Counted from the stretch's first letter, positions 28,447 through 41,588 are shown. The stretch is DNA of 64,000 nt from Luteibacter jiangsuensis (GCF_030812295.1 NZ_JAUSSK010000002.1:372001-436000); one strand, 5' to 3'. The notes: generated by a model from the sequence alone, not told the origin. Translations and numbers: made by a program.

Positions 28447-31400
28447 TCAGGCGGCGTGCGTGCCGGTGCGTTTTGCCAGCGCGACCAGCAAGGCGCGAAG
28501 CGCGGCGGGACGCACCGGCTTGTGCAACAGGGGATAGCCCAGCGTACGTGCGCGTTGCTTCAGTTCCGTGCTGCCATCCGCCGTGACCATCGCCGCCGGT
28601 GGCATCGGCGTGATCTTCGTGCCAAGCAGGTGCAGCGCCTCCAGTCCATCCATCCCCTCGCCAAGATGATAGTCGGCGAGGATCAGGTCGACGTGCGTCG
28701 TGGAAAGAATCTCCAACGCCGTGTCCACATCCACCGCGAGGCGACAATCGACACCCCAGCGGCCGAGCAGCGCACGCATGCCCTCGAGGATGGTCTCGTC
28801 GTTGTCGAGGCAGAGCACGGTAAGCGGCAACTGCTCGCCACCACCGGGACGCACGACGGCGGGAGCACGCTTACGCGACACCGCTTCGGTGCGCGGCACC
28901 GAGATGCTGAAGCAACTCCCGCGACCTACGCGCGAACGAAGGCTCAGCGCATGACCGAGGATGCCAGCGAGACGGTCGCAGATCGAAAGTCCCAGGCCGA
29001 GGCCTTTTTCACCCCAGGGCGAGGGGCGTTCCAGCCGCTGGAACTCGCCGAAGATCCGCGCTTGCTGCTCGTCGGCGATGCCCGGACCGCTGTCCCAGAC
29101 TTCGATGCGTGCTTGCTCGCCATTACGACGAACACCCAACACGACGCCGCCGGCGCGCGTGTAACGCAACGCGTTGGAAAGGAAGTTGGCCACGATGCGA
29201 CGCAATAGCTGCGCATCGCTGCGTACCGACAGCGATGTCGGCACGACGTGCAGGGTCAGTCCACGTTGCTCGGCGACAACGGCGAACTGTTGCCGCAACG
29301 AGTCGAACAGGTCGGCTAGCGCGAAGGGCGCGATTTCGGGACGGTAGCTACCGGCATCGAGTCGCGACACATCGAGCAAGGCATCGAGCAAGTCTTCCGC
29401 GGCGCGGAACGAGGCATCGATACGCTCCGCGAGTTGGGCCGCTTCGCTGTCGAGTCCCGGGTGTTGTCGAAGCGCCGACGTGAAAAGCCGCGCGGCATTC
29501 AGGGGTTGGAGAAGGTCGTGGCTGGCGGCGGCAAGGAAGCGTGTTTTCGACGCGTTGGCCGCTTCCGCCTCGCGACGCGCGATCGCCGTCGCGGTCAAGG
29601 CCTCGGACAATTCCGCCGTACGCACGTCCACGCGCTGCTCGAGCGTTTCGTTCGCATCGATCAACGCCTGCTCGACCGACTTGTATGCCGTGACATCGGT
29701 GAAGGTCGTGACGAAGCCGCCACCGGGCAAGGCACGTCCGCGCATTTCGATCACGGTACCGTCCGGTCGTACGCGCTGGAACACGTGGGGCGAGCCGGCA
29801 CGCATGTAGCGGATACGCTTGGCCACGTGCTCGTCCACCTCACCGGGACCGCACTCGCCGTGTTCGGCGTTCCAGCGGATCAGGTCGGCGACCGGCAGGC
29901 CGACGTAGACCATGCCCTCGGGATAATCGAAAAGTTCCAGGTAACGACGGTTCCACGCGACGAGTCGCATCTCGCCGTCCACCACGCTGATCCCTTGCGA
30001 GACATTCTCCAGCGTCGTCGACAACAACTCACGATTGAAGCGCAACTCCTGCGAAGCCTCGTCCATCAAGGCCATCGCTTCGGCGATATCCAGGCCCGTG
30101 CCCGACAACGCACCCATGAGGATGCGCCGCGCACTGGCCGCGCCGACGGCACTGGCGAGGAGGCGTTCGGTGAACTGGATGAGCGGACGATCGGCGGAAT
30201 CGGTGGGGGAGAGCGTCACCCCATGACGCTGTCCATATTCGTTGAATGCGCGCACGGTCACCCGATCGCCGACGATGCGGCCGGCTATCGTGCCCAGGTC
30301 GCGCACGGTCACGCGGCCACGCCAGTCGCCAGCGCCCGTCGCACTGCGCACGAACGGATCGACGAAGAGCGCCGCGTGGAGGCGCTCGGCCACGCTCGGG
30401 CGGAAGCGCAACGAGATGAAGATGAGACAGCCGACATTGAACAACAACGACCAGAACGTTCCGTGCGTGACGGACTCCCATCCCGACAGGTGGAACAGCT
30501 CGGTCGGCTTCAGCCAGCCGATACCGAAGGGGCCGTCGTCCATCCATGCGGGGTGCAACCATCCCGCGCGCGTCATCGCGGGAAGCAGCAAGGTGTACGC
30601 CCAGACGATGAAACCCGCCAACAAGCCGACATACACGCCGACACGGCTCGCACCACGCCAGTACAGCGCAGATACGATGGCCGGTGCGAACTGCGCCACG
30701 GCCGCGAACGACAGCAGGCCTGTCGCGGCGAGGTTCTCGGCGTCCGCGATCACGCGGTAGTACATGTAGGCGAGTCCCGCGAGCGCCACGATGGCGATAC
30801 GGCGAACAAGCAACACGATATTCGACAGGTCGCCGCGCCGCTCGAGGTCGAGGCGCTTCACGCGCAGCAACGCCGGCATCACAAGGTCGTTGCTGATCAT
30901 GGTCGCCAGCGCGACGGCGGCCACGATGACCATGCCGGTGGCGGCCGAGAACCCTCCGACGAACGCGAGCAGGGCCATGCCGTTGTCGCCGAGTGCGATC
31001 GGCAGGTTCAGCACCCAGGCATCCACGTGGCCCTGCGTTACCTGCGGCAAGTGGAGACCGGCGCTGACTATCGGCAGCACGGCCACCGAGATCAGGATCA
31101 TGTAGAGCGGAAAGAACCAGCGTGCACGACGCAGGTCGCGCGGGTCTTCGCACTCGACGACGCCGATCTGGAATTGCCTGGGCAGGCAGAACATCGCGCA
31201 GAAGGCGAGCAGGGTTTGCGCGACGAAGCCCGGTGGCATGCTGCCTTTCTCCACCTGGAGCATCGGCGCGCGCATGGTCTCGACGATGCCTGGTCCGTGC
31301 AGGTAGGCGTAGACGCCGATGGCGACGAAAGCCAGCAGCTTCACCAGCGATTCCACCGCCACGGCCAGCATCATGCCGTGGTGATGTTCGGTGGCGTCGA

Positions 31401-31932
31401 TGTTGCGGGTACCGAACAGGATGGCGAACACGGCGAGCAGGGCGGCACACCACAGCGCGGTATCCCCGAACCACCATGCGGTACTGCCCGAACCCAGCAC
31501 CGAGAATGACATCGCCACGGCTTTGAACTGCAACGCGATGTACGGAATGATCGCGATCACGGCGATGATCGCGACGAGCGCGGCGAGACCGTGCGACTTG
31601 CCGAAACGTGCGGCGATGAAGTCGGCGATCGAGGTGATGTTGCGCTCGCGGGCCACGAGCACCAACCGTTCGAGCAGGCCGAAGCCCAGGACGAAGAGGA
31701 GCAGGGGTCCGAGGTAGATCGGAAGGTAGGACAAGCCGGAGCGCGCGGCGGTACCCACCGCGCCATAGAACGTCCACGATGAGCAGTACACCGCCAACGC
31801 CAGGCTGTAGACGACGGGACGCAGCTTGGGCTGGCGTGGATACAGGGGGCGGCGATCTCCGACATAGGCGATCGCGAAGAGAAGGCCCACATAGAGCAGC
31901 GACACCAGCAGCAATAGCCAGCCTGCAATCAC
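28447..31932 (-). CDS. crbS: CrbS-like hybrid sensor kinase with SLC5 transporter domain
   Basis: 1161 residues, GTG start eight bases after GGGGAG. Residues 1-500 form about 13 membrane helices of the sodium:solute symporter fold (YSLALAVYCSSWTFYGAVGT, RFGKSHGLAALVAIIAVIAI). Then come a linker (about 560-640), a PAS domain (about 630-740, ENVSQGISVVDGEMRLVAWN), HisKA with His near 806 (RFLAAASHDLLQPLNAARLF), HATPase (NFLSNALRYT, DSGPGIA, GLGLGLSICDRL) and a receiver with phospho-Asp near 1086 (LILADYHLGEGMDG). The set matches CrbS/MxtR, which controls acs. One base separates it from crbR. Confidence 0.88.
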   Translation of the reverse strand: MIAGWLLLLVSLLYVGLLFAIAYVGDRRPLYPRQPKLRPVVYSLALAVYCSSWTFYGAVGTAARSGLSYLPIYLGPLLLFVLGFGLLERLVLVARERNITSIADFIAARFGKSHGLAALVAIIAVIAIIPYIALQFKAVAMSFSVLGSGSTAWWFGDTALWCAALLAVFAILFGTRNIDATEHHHGMMLAVAVESLVKLLAFVAIGVYAYLHGPGIVETMRAPMLQVEKGSMPPGFVAQTLLAFCAMFCLPRQFQIGVVECEDPRDLRRARWFFPLYMILISVAVLPIVSAGLHLPQVTQGHVDAWVLNLPIALGDNGMALLAFVGGFSAATGMVIVAAVALATMISNDLVMPALLRVKRLDLERRGDLSNIVLLVRRIAIVALAGLAYMYYRVIADAENLAATGLLSFAAVAQFAPAIVSALYWRGASRVGVYVGLLAGFIVWAYTLLLPAMTRAGWLHPAWMDDGPFGIGWLKPTELFHLSGWESVTHGTFWSLLFNVGCLIFISLRFRPSVAERLHAALFVDPFVRSATGAGDWRGRVTVRDLGTIAGRIVGDRVTVRAFNEYGQRHGVTLSPTDSADRPLIQFTERLLASAVGAASARRILMGALSGTGLDIAEAMALMDEASQELRFNRELLSTTLENVSQGISVVDGEMRLVAWNRRYLELFDYPEGMVYVGLPVADLIRWNAEHGECGPGEVDEHVAKRIRYMRAGSPHVFQRVRPDGTVIEMRGRALPGGGFVTTFTDVTAYKSVEQALIDANETLEQRVDVRTAELSEALTATAIARREAEAANASKTRFLAAASHDLLQPLNAARLFTSALRQHPGLDSEAAQLAERIDASFRAAEDLLDALLDVSRLDAGSYRPEIAPFALADLFDSLRQQFAVVAEQRGLTLHVVPTSLSVRSDAQLLRRIVANFLSNALRYTRAGGVVLGVRRNGEQARIEVWDSGPGIADEQQARIFGEFQRLERPSPWGEKGLGLGLSICDRLAGILGHALSLRSRVGRGSCFSISVPRTEAVSRKRAPAVVRPGGGEQLPLTVLCLDNDETILEGMRALLGRWGVDCRLAVDVDTALEILSTTHVDLILADYHLGEGMDGLEALHLLGTKITPMPPAAMVTADGSTELKQRARTLGYPLLHKPVRPAALRALLVALAKRTGTHAA

Positions 31933-32014
31933 GAATGGCGCTCCCCGTATGACACGGACTCATTCTAGAGCCTGATGGCTGCGTGTTGCAGATCCGTTCC
32001 TCGTGCTGCCGACA

Positions 32015-32087
32015 GAGCATCGCCGACAGGGTCGGCTCCCGCCAGGCGGCGGCAACCGGGTGGGAGCCGACTTGTCGGCGATGCTCT
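32015..32087. repeat. REP-like inverted pair
   Basis: Two copies of a REP-like unit face each other between the kinase and PPTase genes: GCATCGCCGACAGGGTCGGC continuing CTCCC, and GGGAGCCGACTTGTCGGCGA continuing TGC. Together they can form a large cruciform. The same unit recurs elsewhere in the window. Confidence 0.8.
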
Positions 32088-32159
32088 TGAACGGCCCCCG
32101 AAGCCATCCAATCACCAACCCACTTGCCCCAACCCTCCAATCAAAGCACGATCAACCGA

Positions 32160-32789
32160 ATGAGCGAAGCCCCACTCCCCGTCCCGGCTCTGGATCACGA
32201 CGAAATCCACATCTGGCGCACCCGCTGGTCCGGTGGCGCCGGCGAAGTGGCGTTCGCCAGCCTGCTCGCCGCCTATGCGGGCCCGGGCGCGCCACCCATC
32301 CAGCGCGGCGAACGCGGAAAGCCCTGCTTCCCGCCGCCCTTCGACACGTTGGGTTTCAACTGGTCGCACAGTGGTGACGTCGCCCTGCTCGCGGTAGGAC
32401 GCGGGCAGGCGGGATTCGAAGTCGGTGTCGACGTGGAGACCGTGCGTCCGAGAGCCCGCGCCCTCGAACTTTCGAAGCGATTCTTTGCACCGGATGAGAC
32501 GGCCATGCTCGTGGCCTTGCCGGAAGCGGAACGGCTGGGTGGCTTCCTCACCTTATGGACGGCCAAGGAAGCCGTGCTGAAAGCGCATGGGGGTGGGCTT
32601 TCCTACGGCCTTCATCGTGTGTCGTTCAGTCTGCCCGGCGGTGTGGCCACTCCAGGTCACTTCGAAGGCGACGTGGGGCCGGCGCCAGGATGGCGGGTTC
32701 AGCCACTCCTCCTGGGCGATGGCCTGGTATCCGCCGTGGCCTGGCGCGGTCATGAACGGAATGTCCGCGTCTTCACATTTCCGCTTTGA
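32160..32789 (+). CDS. 4'-phosphopantetheinyl transferase (Sfp-type)
   Basis: 209 residues from the ATG at 32160; the ribosome site is weak. Conserved parts are FNWSHSGDVALLAVG, the Mg-binding GFEVGVDVETVRP, SKRFFAPDETAMLVAL and FLTLWTAKEAVLKAHGGGL. Sfp-type enzymes move the phosphopantetheine arm from CoA to carrier proteins of fatty acid, polyketide or peptide synthases. No carrier protein gene is in the window; the lone ketosynthase at 12.4-13.7 kb is the only related gene seen. Confidence 0.9.
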   Translation: MSEAPLPVPALDHDEIHIWRTRWSGGAGEVAFASLLAAYAGPGAPPIQRGERGKPCFPPPFDTLGFNWSHSGDVALLAVGRGQAGFEVGVDVETVRPRARALELSKRFFAPDETAMLVALPEAERLGGFLTLWTAKEAVLKAHGGGLSYGLHRVSFSLPGGVATPGHFEGDVGPAPGWRVQPLLLGDGLVSAVAWRGHERNVRVFTFPL

Positions 32790-32927
32790 ACCTTTTCCCC
32801 GCGGGCCGTGTCTGATTCTACGTGTGTGTGACCGTGGAGTGCGCCACACGGACGTGGCGCGAGTTATGCTGGGATGACAGTCATTACGCACGTTGCAATG
32901 GCGGCGTGCGTTTTTTTATGGACCGTC

Positions 32928-33671
32928 ATGACCCTACTCAGCGTCAACCTCAACAAGATCGCCGTGCTGCGCAATTCGCGCGGTGGCGATGAGCCGGATA
33001 TCGCCACCGCAGCCAACACCTGCATCGATGCGGGTTGCGGCGGTCTCACCGTGCACCCACGCCCCGACATGCGCCATGTCACGCCCGACGATGTACGCAC
33101 ATTGGCTGGACTGCTCCGTGGCCGCGTCGAGTACAACATCGAGGGCAACCCCTTCGCCGGTCCGCGTGGTGCCTATCCCGGCCTGATCGAACTCGCCCGC
33201 GAAGTGAGGCCGACCCAGGTCACCCTGGTACCTGACAGTGACGGTCAGATCACCTCCGACCACGGTTTCGACCTCACCCAGGACATCGAGCTGCTCAAGC
33301 CTGTCGTCGCGGCGTTTCGCGAACTCGGTTGCCGGGTCAGCGTGTTCGTCGACGCGGGAGGCGAGGGTTTCGCACAGGCGAAAGCCATCGGAATCCAGCG
33401 TATCGAGCTTTACACAGGCCCTTACGCTGCCGCTTTCGCGAAAGGCGATGCACGCGCGGAGCTCGCGTCGTTCGTGGATACCGCCACGCGCGCGCAACAG
33501 GCAGGACTGGCGGTGAACGCGGGGCACGATCTCAACCAGGCGAATCTCGGAACGTTCAAGTCGGCCATTCCCGGACTGGCGGAAGTGTCGATCGGCCACG
33601 CGTTGATTAGCGAGGCGTTGTACCAGGGCCTGGCGAACACCGTCCGCGCGTACCTCGACATCCTTTCCTGA
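32928..33671 (+). CDS. pdxJ: Pyridoxine 5'-phosphate synthase
   Basis: 247 residues from the ATG at 32928 ([20 protein letters not shown]), the family's standard start. It condenses deoxyxylulose phosphate with aminoacetone phosphate in vitamin B6 synthesis. Active-site marks are [51 protein letters not shown] and [12 protein letters not shown]. It is convergent with the exbD genes and shares a bidirectional terminator with them. Confidence 0.97.
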   Translation: MTLLSVNLNKIAVLRNSRGGDEPDIATAANTCIDAGCGGLTVHPRPDMRHVTPDDVRTLAGLLRGRVEYNIEGNPFAGPRGAYPGLIELAREVRPTQVTLVPDSDGQITSDHGFDLTQDIELLKPVVAAFRELGCRVSVFVDAGGEGFAQAKAIGIQRIELYTGPYAAAFAKGDARAELASFVDTATRAQQAGLAVNAGHDLNQANLGTFKSAIPGLAEVSIGHALISEALYQGLANTVRAYLDILS

Positions 33672-33735
33672 TCGCAACGGCAGGCGCTGACAAGCCAGGT
33701 GGATAACCGACCGCCCTGGTGAGAGCCAGTAGCCC

Positions 33736-33773
33736 TGGTGGGAGCCGATTGCTGGAAGGGACGGCTCCCACCA
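33736..33773. repeat. REP-like inverted repeat
   Basis: Perfect 12-bp arms TGGTGGGAGCCG and CGGCTCCCACCA around a 14-base loop, just past pdxJ. The arm ends match the conserved end of the REP-like units seen elsewhere in the window. Confidence 0.7.
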
Positions 33774-33801
33774 AAGCATCCCGGCAGGCCAGGCCTGCCC
33801 C

Positions 33802-33832
33802 AAAAAAAACCCCGCCGGAAGGCGGGGTTTTC
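33802..33832. terminator. Bidirectional intrinsic terminator between pdxJ and exbD
   Basis: Arms AAAACCCCGCC (33806-33816) and GGCGGGGTTTT (33821-33831) with a GGAA loop. On the minus strand eight T's follow the stem, a classic terminator for the tonB-exb cluster; on the plus strand four T's serve pdxJ. Confidence 0.9.
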
Positions 33833-33856
33833 GGTGTTACCGGACGACCGTTGCGA

Positions 33857-34261
33857 TCAGTTGTTGACGAAACCGATCTTGGTCAGGCCCTGGCCCTTCG
33901 CGTCGGAAAGCACGCGTGCCACGACCTCGTACTGGACCGCGTCATCCGCGTCGATCTGCAGTTCCGGCTGGTTCGACTGTTGGGCGATCACCGCGATCTG
34001 AGCCTTGAGGCCCAGCTCGTCGACCGGTGTGTCGTTCCAGTACAGCGAGCCATCCTGGCGAATCTGCAGCCGGACGGGATCCGGCGGATTCTCTGGGTTG
34101 ACGATGTTCGGGTTCGGCTGCGGCAGATCGATCTTGATCTTATGCGACAGCATCGGAGCCGTGATCATGAAGATGATCAGGAGCACCAGCATCACGTCGA
34201 CGAGCGGCGTGACGTTGATGTCCGACATCGGGCCACCGGAGTTGCCTGAACTGAATGCCAT
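33857..34261 (-). CDS. exbD: Biopolymer transport protein ExbD (second copy)
   Basis: 134 residues with AAGGAG before the ATG. One N-terminal membrane helix (VDVMLVLLIIFMITAPMLSH) carries the proton-path Asp in TPLVDVMLV, followed by a periplasmic domain (LQIDADDAVQYEVVARVLSD). With ExbB and TonB it turns the proton gradient into energy for outer-membrane uptake. It begins six bases after exbD1; the two share the first 40 residues, so a tandem duplication is likely. Confidence 0.93.
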   Translation of the reverse strand: MAFSSGNSGGPMSDINVTPLVDVMLVLLIIFMITAPMLSHKIKIDLPQPNPNIVNPENPPDPVRLQIRQDGSLYWNDTPVDELGLKAQIAVIAQQSNQPELQIDADDAVQYEVVARVLSDAKGQGLTKIGFVNN

Positions 34262-34267
34262 GGTGCG

Positions 34268-34681
34268 TTACTCCTTGCCAGTCGACATGAAGCCGACGTG
34301 GACCATGCCGGCATCCTTGGCGTCGCCAAGGATCTTCTTTACCACCCTGTATTCGGTGGTGCGGTCCGCACGGATCTGGAGTTCCGGCTGCGGCGACTTC
34401 GCCGCCGCAACCGCGAACTGGGCCTTCAGTTCAGCCTCGCTGACTTCACCGTCATTGAGGAAGTACGTACCGTCCGGCTTGACCGCGAGATCCATCGGTT
34501 CGACCGGGGTGTCATCCTTAACGTTCGGATTAGCCTTCGGCAGATCGATCTGGACCTTATGGGACATCAGAGGTGCCGTGATCATGAAGATGATCAGCAG
34601 AACCAGCATCACGTCGACGAGCGGCGTGACGTTGATTTCCGACATCGGACCGCCACTGTTGCCCCCGCTGCTCATAGCCAT
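34268..34681 (-). CDS. exbD: Biopolymer transport protein ExbD (first copy)
   Basis: 137 residues; GAGGAA precedes the ATG. It has the same layout as the next gene, with TPLVDVMLVLLIIFMITAPL and the functional Asp, then LQIRADRTTEYRVVKKILGD. Two ExbD proteins behind one ExbB is the arrangement known from Xanthomonas, where the second ExbD is needed only for some traits. The periplasmic halves differ more than the helices, so the copies may serve different partners. Confidence 0.93.
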   Translation of the reverse strand: MAMSSGGNSGGPMSEINVTPLVDVMLVLLIIFMITAPLMSHKVQIDLPKANPNVKDDTPVEPMDLAVKPDGTYFLNDGEVSEAELKAQFAVAAAKSPQPELQIRADRTTEYRVVKKILGDAKDAGMVHVGFMSTGKE

Positions 34682-34692
34682 GGGTCAGTTCC

Positions 34693-35463
34693 TCACTTCT
34701 TGGCAGGTGCGACCGGCGCGTTGCCTTCGACGCGGGCGCCGGTGGCGAAGAAGTCGTGCAGGTCATGCGCGAATTCGTCGAACTGGGCGTACGTCAGGCG
34801 GTTCGAGCGCATGAAGAAGTTGTACGCAAGCACGGCCGGGATAGCGGTGAACAGACCGAACGCGGTCATGATCAGCGCCTCACCGACGGGGCCGGCGACC
34901 TTGTCCATCGACGCGGAGCCCGAAGCGGCGATACCGATCAGCGCGTGGTAGATACCCCACACCGTACCGAGAAGACCGATGAACGGAGCCGACGAACCGA
35001 CCGTGGCGAGCAGGGTCAGGCCGCCTTCCAGACGCAGGCTCTCGCGAGCCACGGCCTGGCGCAGGGCGCGGTCGATGAATTCCGAACGCGACAGCGTCTC
35101 GGCGAGGCGACCACCGGCAGCGGCCTGGTGGTGAGCGACGGCCGAAGCGGCGTCGAGAGCGATCTTCGAGAACGGTTCGCCCTTCGGCTGCTCTTCGAGC
35201 ATGCGAATGGCTTCCTGCGTCGACGGGGTGTTCCAGAAACCCTGGATGACCTTGTCGGCGCGCGCGCGCACCATGCTGTTACGGATGAAGTTGGCGACGA
35301 TGAAGTACCACGAGAGCACGGACATCGCGACCAGCACCACGAACACAATCCAACCGAGGAAGTCGAAATTGTGGATCAGGTGATCGAAGCCCATCTGCTT
35401 GAGGGCGTCGGCGTTGGAGTTTTGACCTGGATTAGCAGGCTGAGCGGAGGTGTCTTGCAACAT
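34693..35463 (-). CDS. exbB: Biopolymer transport protein ExbB
   Basis: 256 residues from the ATG at 35463 (MLQDTSAQPANPGQNSNADA); an ATG at 35490 has no ribosome site. Three membrane helices are visible: FLGWIVFVVLVAMSVLSWYF, then GLTLLATVGSSAPFIGLLGT and VGEALIMTAFGLFTAIPAVL with the conserved Thr/Pro-rich channel parts. It forms the pentameric proton channel with ExbD and sits 53 bases after tonB in one operon. Confidence 0.95.
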   Translation of the reverse strand: MLQDTSAQPANPGQNSNADALKQMGFDHLIHNFDFLGWIVFVVLVAMSVLSWYFIVANFIRNSMVRARADKVIQGFWNTPSTQEAIRMLEEQPKGEPFSKIALDAASAVAHHQAAAGGRLAETLSRSEFIDRALRQAVARESLRLEGGLTLLATVGSSAPFIGLLGTVWGIYHALIGIAASGSASMDKVAGPVGEALIMTAFGLFTAIPAVLAYNFFMRSNRLTYAQFDEFAHDLHDFFATGARVEGNAPVAPAKK

Positions 35464-35516
35464 AACGCTACCCTTGGGGAAATCAAACATTAACGGAGCA
35501 GTAAGTGAAGGAGAAC

Positions 35517-36179
35517 TTACAGCTGGTTTAGGTTGAACGTAACGGGGACACGTGCATAGCCTTCGACGGCCTGACCGCCTCGCTTGCCCGGGTTGAATCG
35601 CCAGTTCCTTGCCGCATCCTGCGCTGCCTTGTCCAGTTCGCGGAAACCGCTGGACTGATCGATCTGGATGTCTTTCGGCGCACCGTCGACACCCACGAGG
35701 ACCAGAAGTACCACCGTACCTTCATGCCGCTGGCGAACCGCCTGCGGCGGATACTTTGGCGGATTACGCTGACGGTACGACAGATTCTCGCTAGGTGCGA
35801 TGTCGGCCGGCGGTGCAGGCGGCGCGGGAGGCGCCGGCGGCGGTGCCGGAACAGCATTCGTGCTCGCCTCTTCGACAGCCGGCGGCGGTGGGGCCGGCGG
35901 CGGCGGTGTCGGCGGCGGCTTCACCTGTTGGATGATTTTCGGCGGCGGCTGCTTGGGGGGTTCCGGCGGCGGCGGCGGAGGAGGCGGGGGCGGCGGCGGC
36001 GGTTCGATGAAATCGACCTGTACCACCTTCTCTTTCTGCTTTTCCTGCGACTTCGGCGGCGCCATGGGCGCGACCAGCAGCAGGAAGGCAAACGAGTGCA
36101 GTGCAATGGCTACTGCCAACGCACTTGTGCGCCCCCAACTGAACGGCGCTTGGCCGGTTGATTCGTTACTTGAGGCCAT
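35517..36179 (-). CDS. tonB: Energy transducer TonB with long polyproline linker
   Basis: 220 residues. It has the N-terminal membrane anchor (SALAVAIALHSFAFLLLVAP), then a proline-rich stretch from about 55 to 130 including 13 prolines in a row and PPxP repeats, and a C-terminal TonB domain (NPPKYPPQAVRQRHEGTVVL, GFRELDKAAQDAARNWRFNP). It carries energy from ExbBD to TonB-dependent receptors. Thirteen consecutive prolines should stall ribosomes and make expression depend on EF-P. It heads tonB-exbB-exbD-exbD. Confidence 0.95.
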   Translation of the reverse strand: MASSNESTGQAPFSWGRTSALAVAIALHSFAFLLLVAPMAPPKSQEKQKEKVVQVDFIEPPPPPPPPPPPPPEPPKQPPPKIIQQVKPPPTPPPPAPPPPAVEEASTNAVPAPPPAPPAPPAPPADIAPSENLSYRQRNPPKYPPQAVRQRHEGTVVLLVLVGVDGAPKDIQIDQSSGFRELDKAAQDAARNWRFNPGKRGGQAVEGYARVPVTFNLNQL

Positions 36180-36377
36180 CAGTCACTATCAAGAGCTAAT
36201 CAAGCGGAAGTGAGCCCGCACTGCTCTTCCGGCGCTCGGCGTGTTGACATTGCCGAAAACGCAGGTTTCTGCAAGCGGAAAGATACGCAAGTTACACCAG
36301 CATATGGCGTTTGTATAGCACCTGAAGGGAGGGTTTATGGCGGTGCACAAGCCCCCCTTCCGGGTCTTTACAAACGC

Positions 36378-37679
36378 TTACTTGCCGGTACCTGCGGTTT
36401 TCAACCAGGCGTTGGCCTTGGCAGACGTTTCCGGGTCCTGCGCTGCCTGTTTCATGGCGGCGATGGCACCCGGCTTGTTCTTCAGACCACGCTCGGCTTC
36501 CGCGAGCACCATGTAGGCTTGACCCTTATGTTGCACACCCTTGCTGATGGCGTCCGTCGCGGCCTTCTTGGCCTCGCCGTACTTGTTTTCCTGTAGCTGG
36601 AGGCGCGCGACGCTCAGCGTCACCTCGCCATCCTTCGCGAGCGGCGCAGCCTTCTGATAGGCGGCCAGCGCGGCCTTCATGTTGCCGCCGGTGATCGCGG
36701 CGTCGCCCTGGAGCTTGTAGACCTCGGCGCTCGGCTTCACGACGCCCTTGGCGAGACCGTCCTCGAGCACCTGGCCAGCCTTCGCGGCGTTGGCTTCCTG
36801 GCGGTCGGTGTGGTCCTGGCCGTCGATCAGGTAGACCTTGGCGAGGTTCACGTACTGCTTCTCGTCCTTGAACGCACCGGCGGCACGACCCTTCTCCATC
36901 AGCGAGATCGCTTCCGGGTATTTCTGCGCCTGGATCAATGCCGAAGCGGCATTGTTCAGCGCGGTGGGGTCGTTCGGGTTCTTCGCCAGTTCGGCGGCGG
37001 CGAGATCGGCGGCCTTGTCACCCTGGCCGGTCTCGGCATAGCTGGCGGCGAGGATCTGGTCCCACGAACCCTGCGGCTTGGCGTCCGGCATGGACTTGGC
37101 CTTGGTGATCGCGGCGATCGCTTCCGGGTACTTCTCGAGGCGGTAATCGATGTTGCCCTCGAGGCCGTATGAGTCGGCGGTTTCCTTCTTGCCCTCGGTA
37201 CGCCATTCCTGCAGTGCCTGCAGCGCGGGGGCGTACTGCTCGTCGGCGACGAGGAACTGCACGTACATGTACTTGAGCTGGAAGTAGGTGTCGTTCGGCA
37301 TGACGCCGATATCGAGCGCCTGCTTCAGCGTGGTGATCGCACCCTTCACGTCACCATCGTTGTACTTGAGGTTCGCAATGCCCTGCAGCGCGAGCGCCTG
37401 CGCGTACTTGCTGCTCGTGCCCGAACCGTCGGCCAGCGGCTGCAGGATCTGCAGCGCCTTGTCCTTCTCGCCATTGTTGGCGGCGTCCAGGCCCTCGTTG
37501 ATGGCCTTCTGGTCTTTCTCGCTCTTGAGGTCGAGCTTGGGCTCCGTGCGGGTGGCATTCGGATACAGCGCTTCTTTCTTTTCCTTGGAAGCGGTATCGC
37601 GGGCAACCGCGGCGCCACTGACAAGGGAAAGTGCGATCGCGGTAGCGAGCGCCATCTTGATGAAGGAACCCTGTTTCAT
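36378..37679 (-). CDS. Periplasmic tetratricopeptide-repeat protein
   Basis: 433 residues from the ATG at 37679, seven bases after AGAGG. A signal sequence (ALATAIALSLVSGAAVARD) is followed by roughly nine TPR-like helical pairs, such as YAQALALQGIANLKYNDGDV and YPEAISLMEKGRAAGAFKD, ending near NAWLKTAGTGK. TPR arrays hold protein partners; none can be named. It is read in the same direction as tonB, 198 bases upstream, and may share its regulation. That is inference. Confidence 0.85.
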   Translation of the reverse strand: MKQGSFIKMALATAIALSLVSGAAVARDTASKEKKEALYPNATRTEPKLDLKSEKDQKAINEGLDAANNGEKDKALQILQPLADGSGTSSKYAQALALQGIANLKYNDGDVKGAITTLKQALDIGVMPNDTYFQLKYMYVQFLVADEQYAPALQALQEWRTEGKKETADSYGLEGNIDYRLEKYPEAIAAITKAKSMPDAKPQGSWDQILAASYAETGQGDKAADLAAAELAKNPNDPTALNNAASALIQAQKYPEAISLMEKGRAAGAFKDEKQYVNLAKVYLIDGQDHTDRQEANAAKAGQVLEDGLAKGVVKPSAEVYKLQGDAAITGGNMKAALAAYQKAAPLAKDGEVTLSVARLQLQENKYGEAKKAATDAISKGVQHKGQAYMVLAEAERGLKNKPGAIAAMKQAAQDPETSAKANAWLKTAGTGK

Positions 37680-37904
37680 TGACTGACCTCTGTTGAAGGA
37701 GTCGTCGCACAGTGACGTGCTCCGGGGGACTACAGAGGTTAACCCGATTCGATTCCTAAGAACAAGTCGCAGTGCAAGAAAAAATTCCAAATAAAACAAT
37801 CACTTGTTAGGAGAATGTTGGGACTTACCGATTTATAGGTAAAAGGTTGCCTTGAAAACGGCATTTTCATCCCCGTTGCGCGGAAATGTGACGGAACACA
37901 AAAA

Positions 37905-37932
37905 AACGCCCGGTCGCTGCCGACCGGGCGTT
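37905..37932 (-). terminator. Intrinsic terminator of gyrB
   Basis: Arms AACGCCCGGTCG and CGACCGGGCGTT with a CTGC loop; on the minus strand, a run of T's follows directly (GCGTTTTTTTG). It lies 32 bases beyond the gyrB stop. Confidence 0.92.
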
Positions 37933-37964
37933 CCTGTCCCTTCCACTGGCGTGGTAGAGCGTCC

Positions 37965-41562
<3,598 letters not shown>

Positions 41563-41588
41563 TCCCAGCCTTTTTCCATCTAAAACGA

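Noticed and set aside
29434-31509. A 691-codon plus-strand frame opposite the sensor kinase
   Set aside because: Antisense shadow of a well-supported kinase gene with an implausible residue composition.
32124-32159. An earlier ATG adding 12 residues to the phosphopantetheinyl transferase
   Set aside because: The extra residues are unlike the family start, and the later ATG gives the standard N-terminus.
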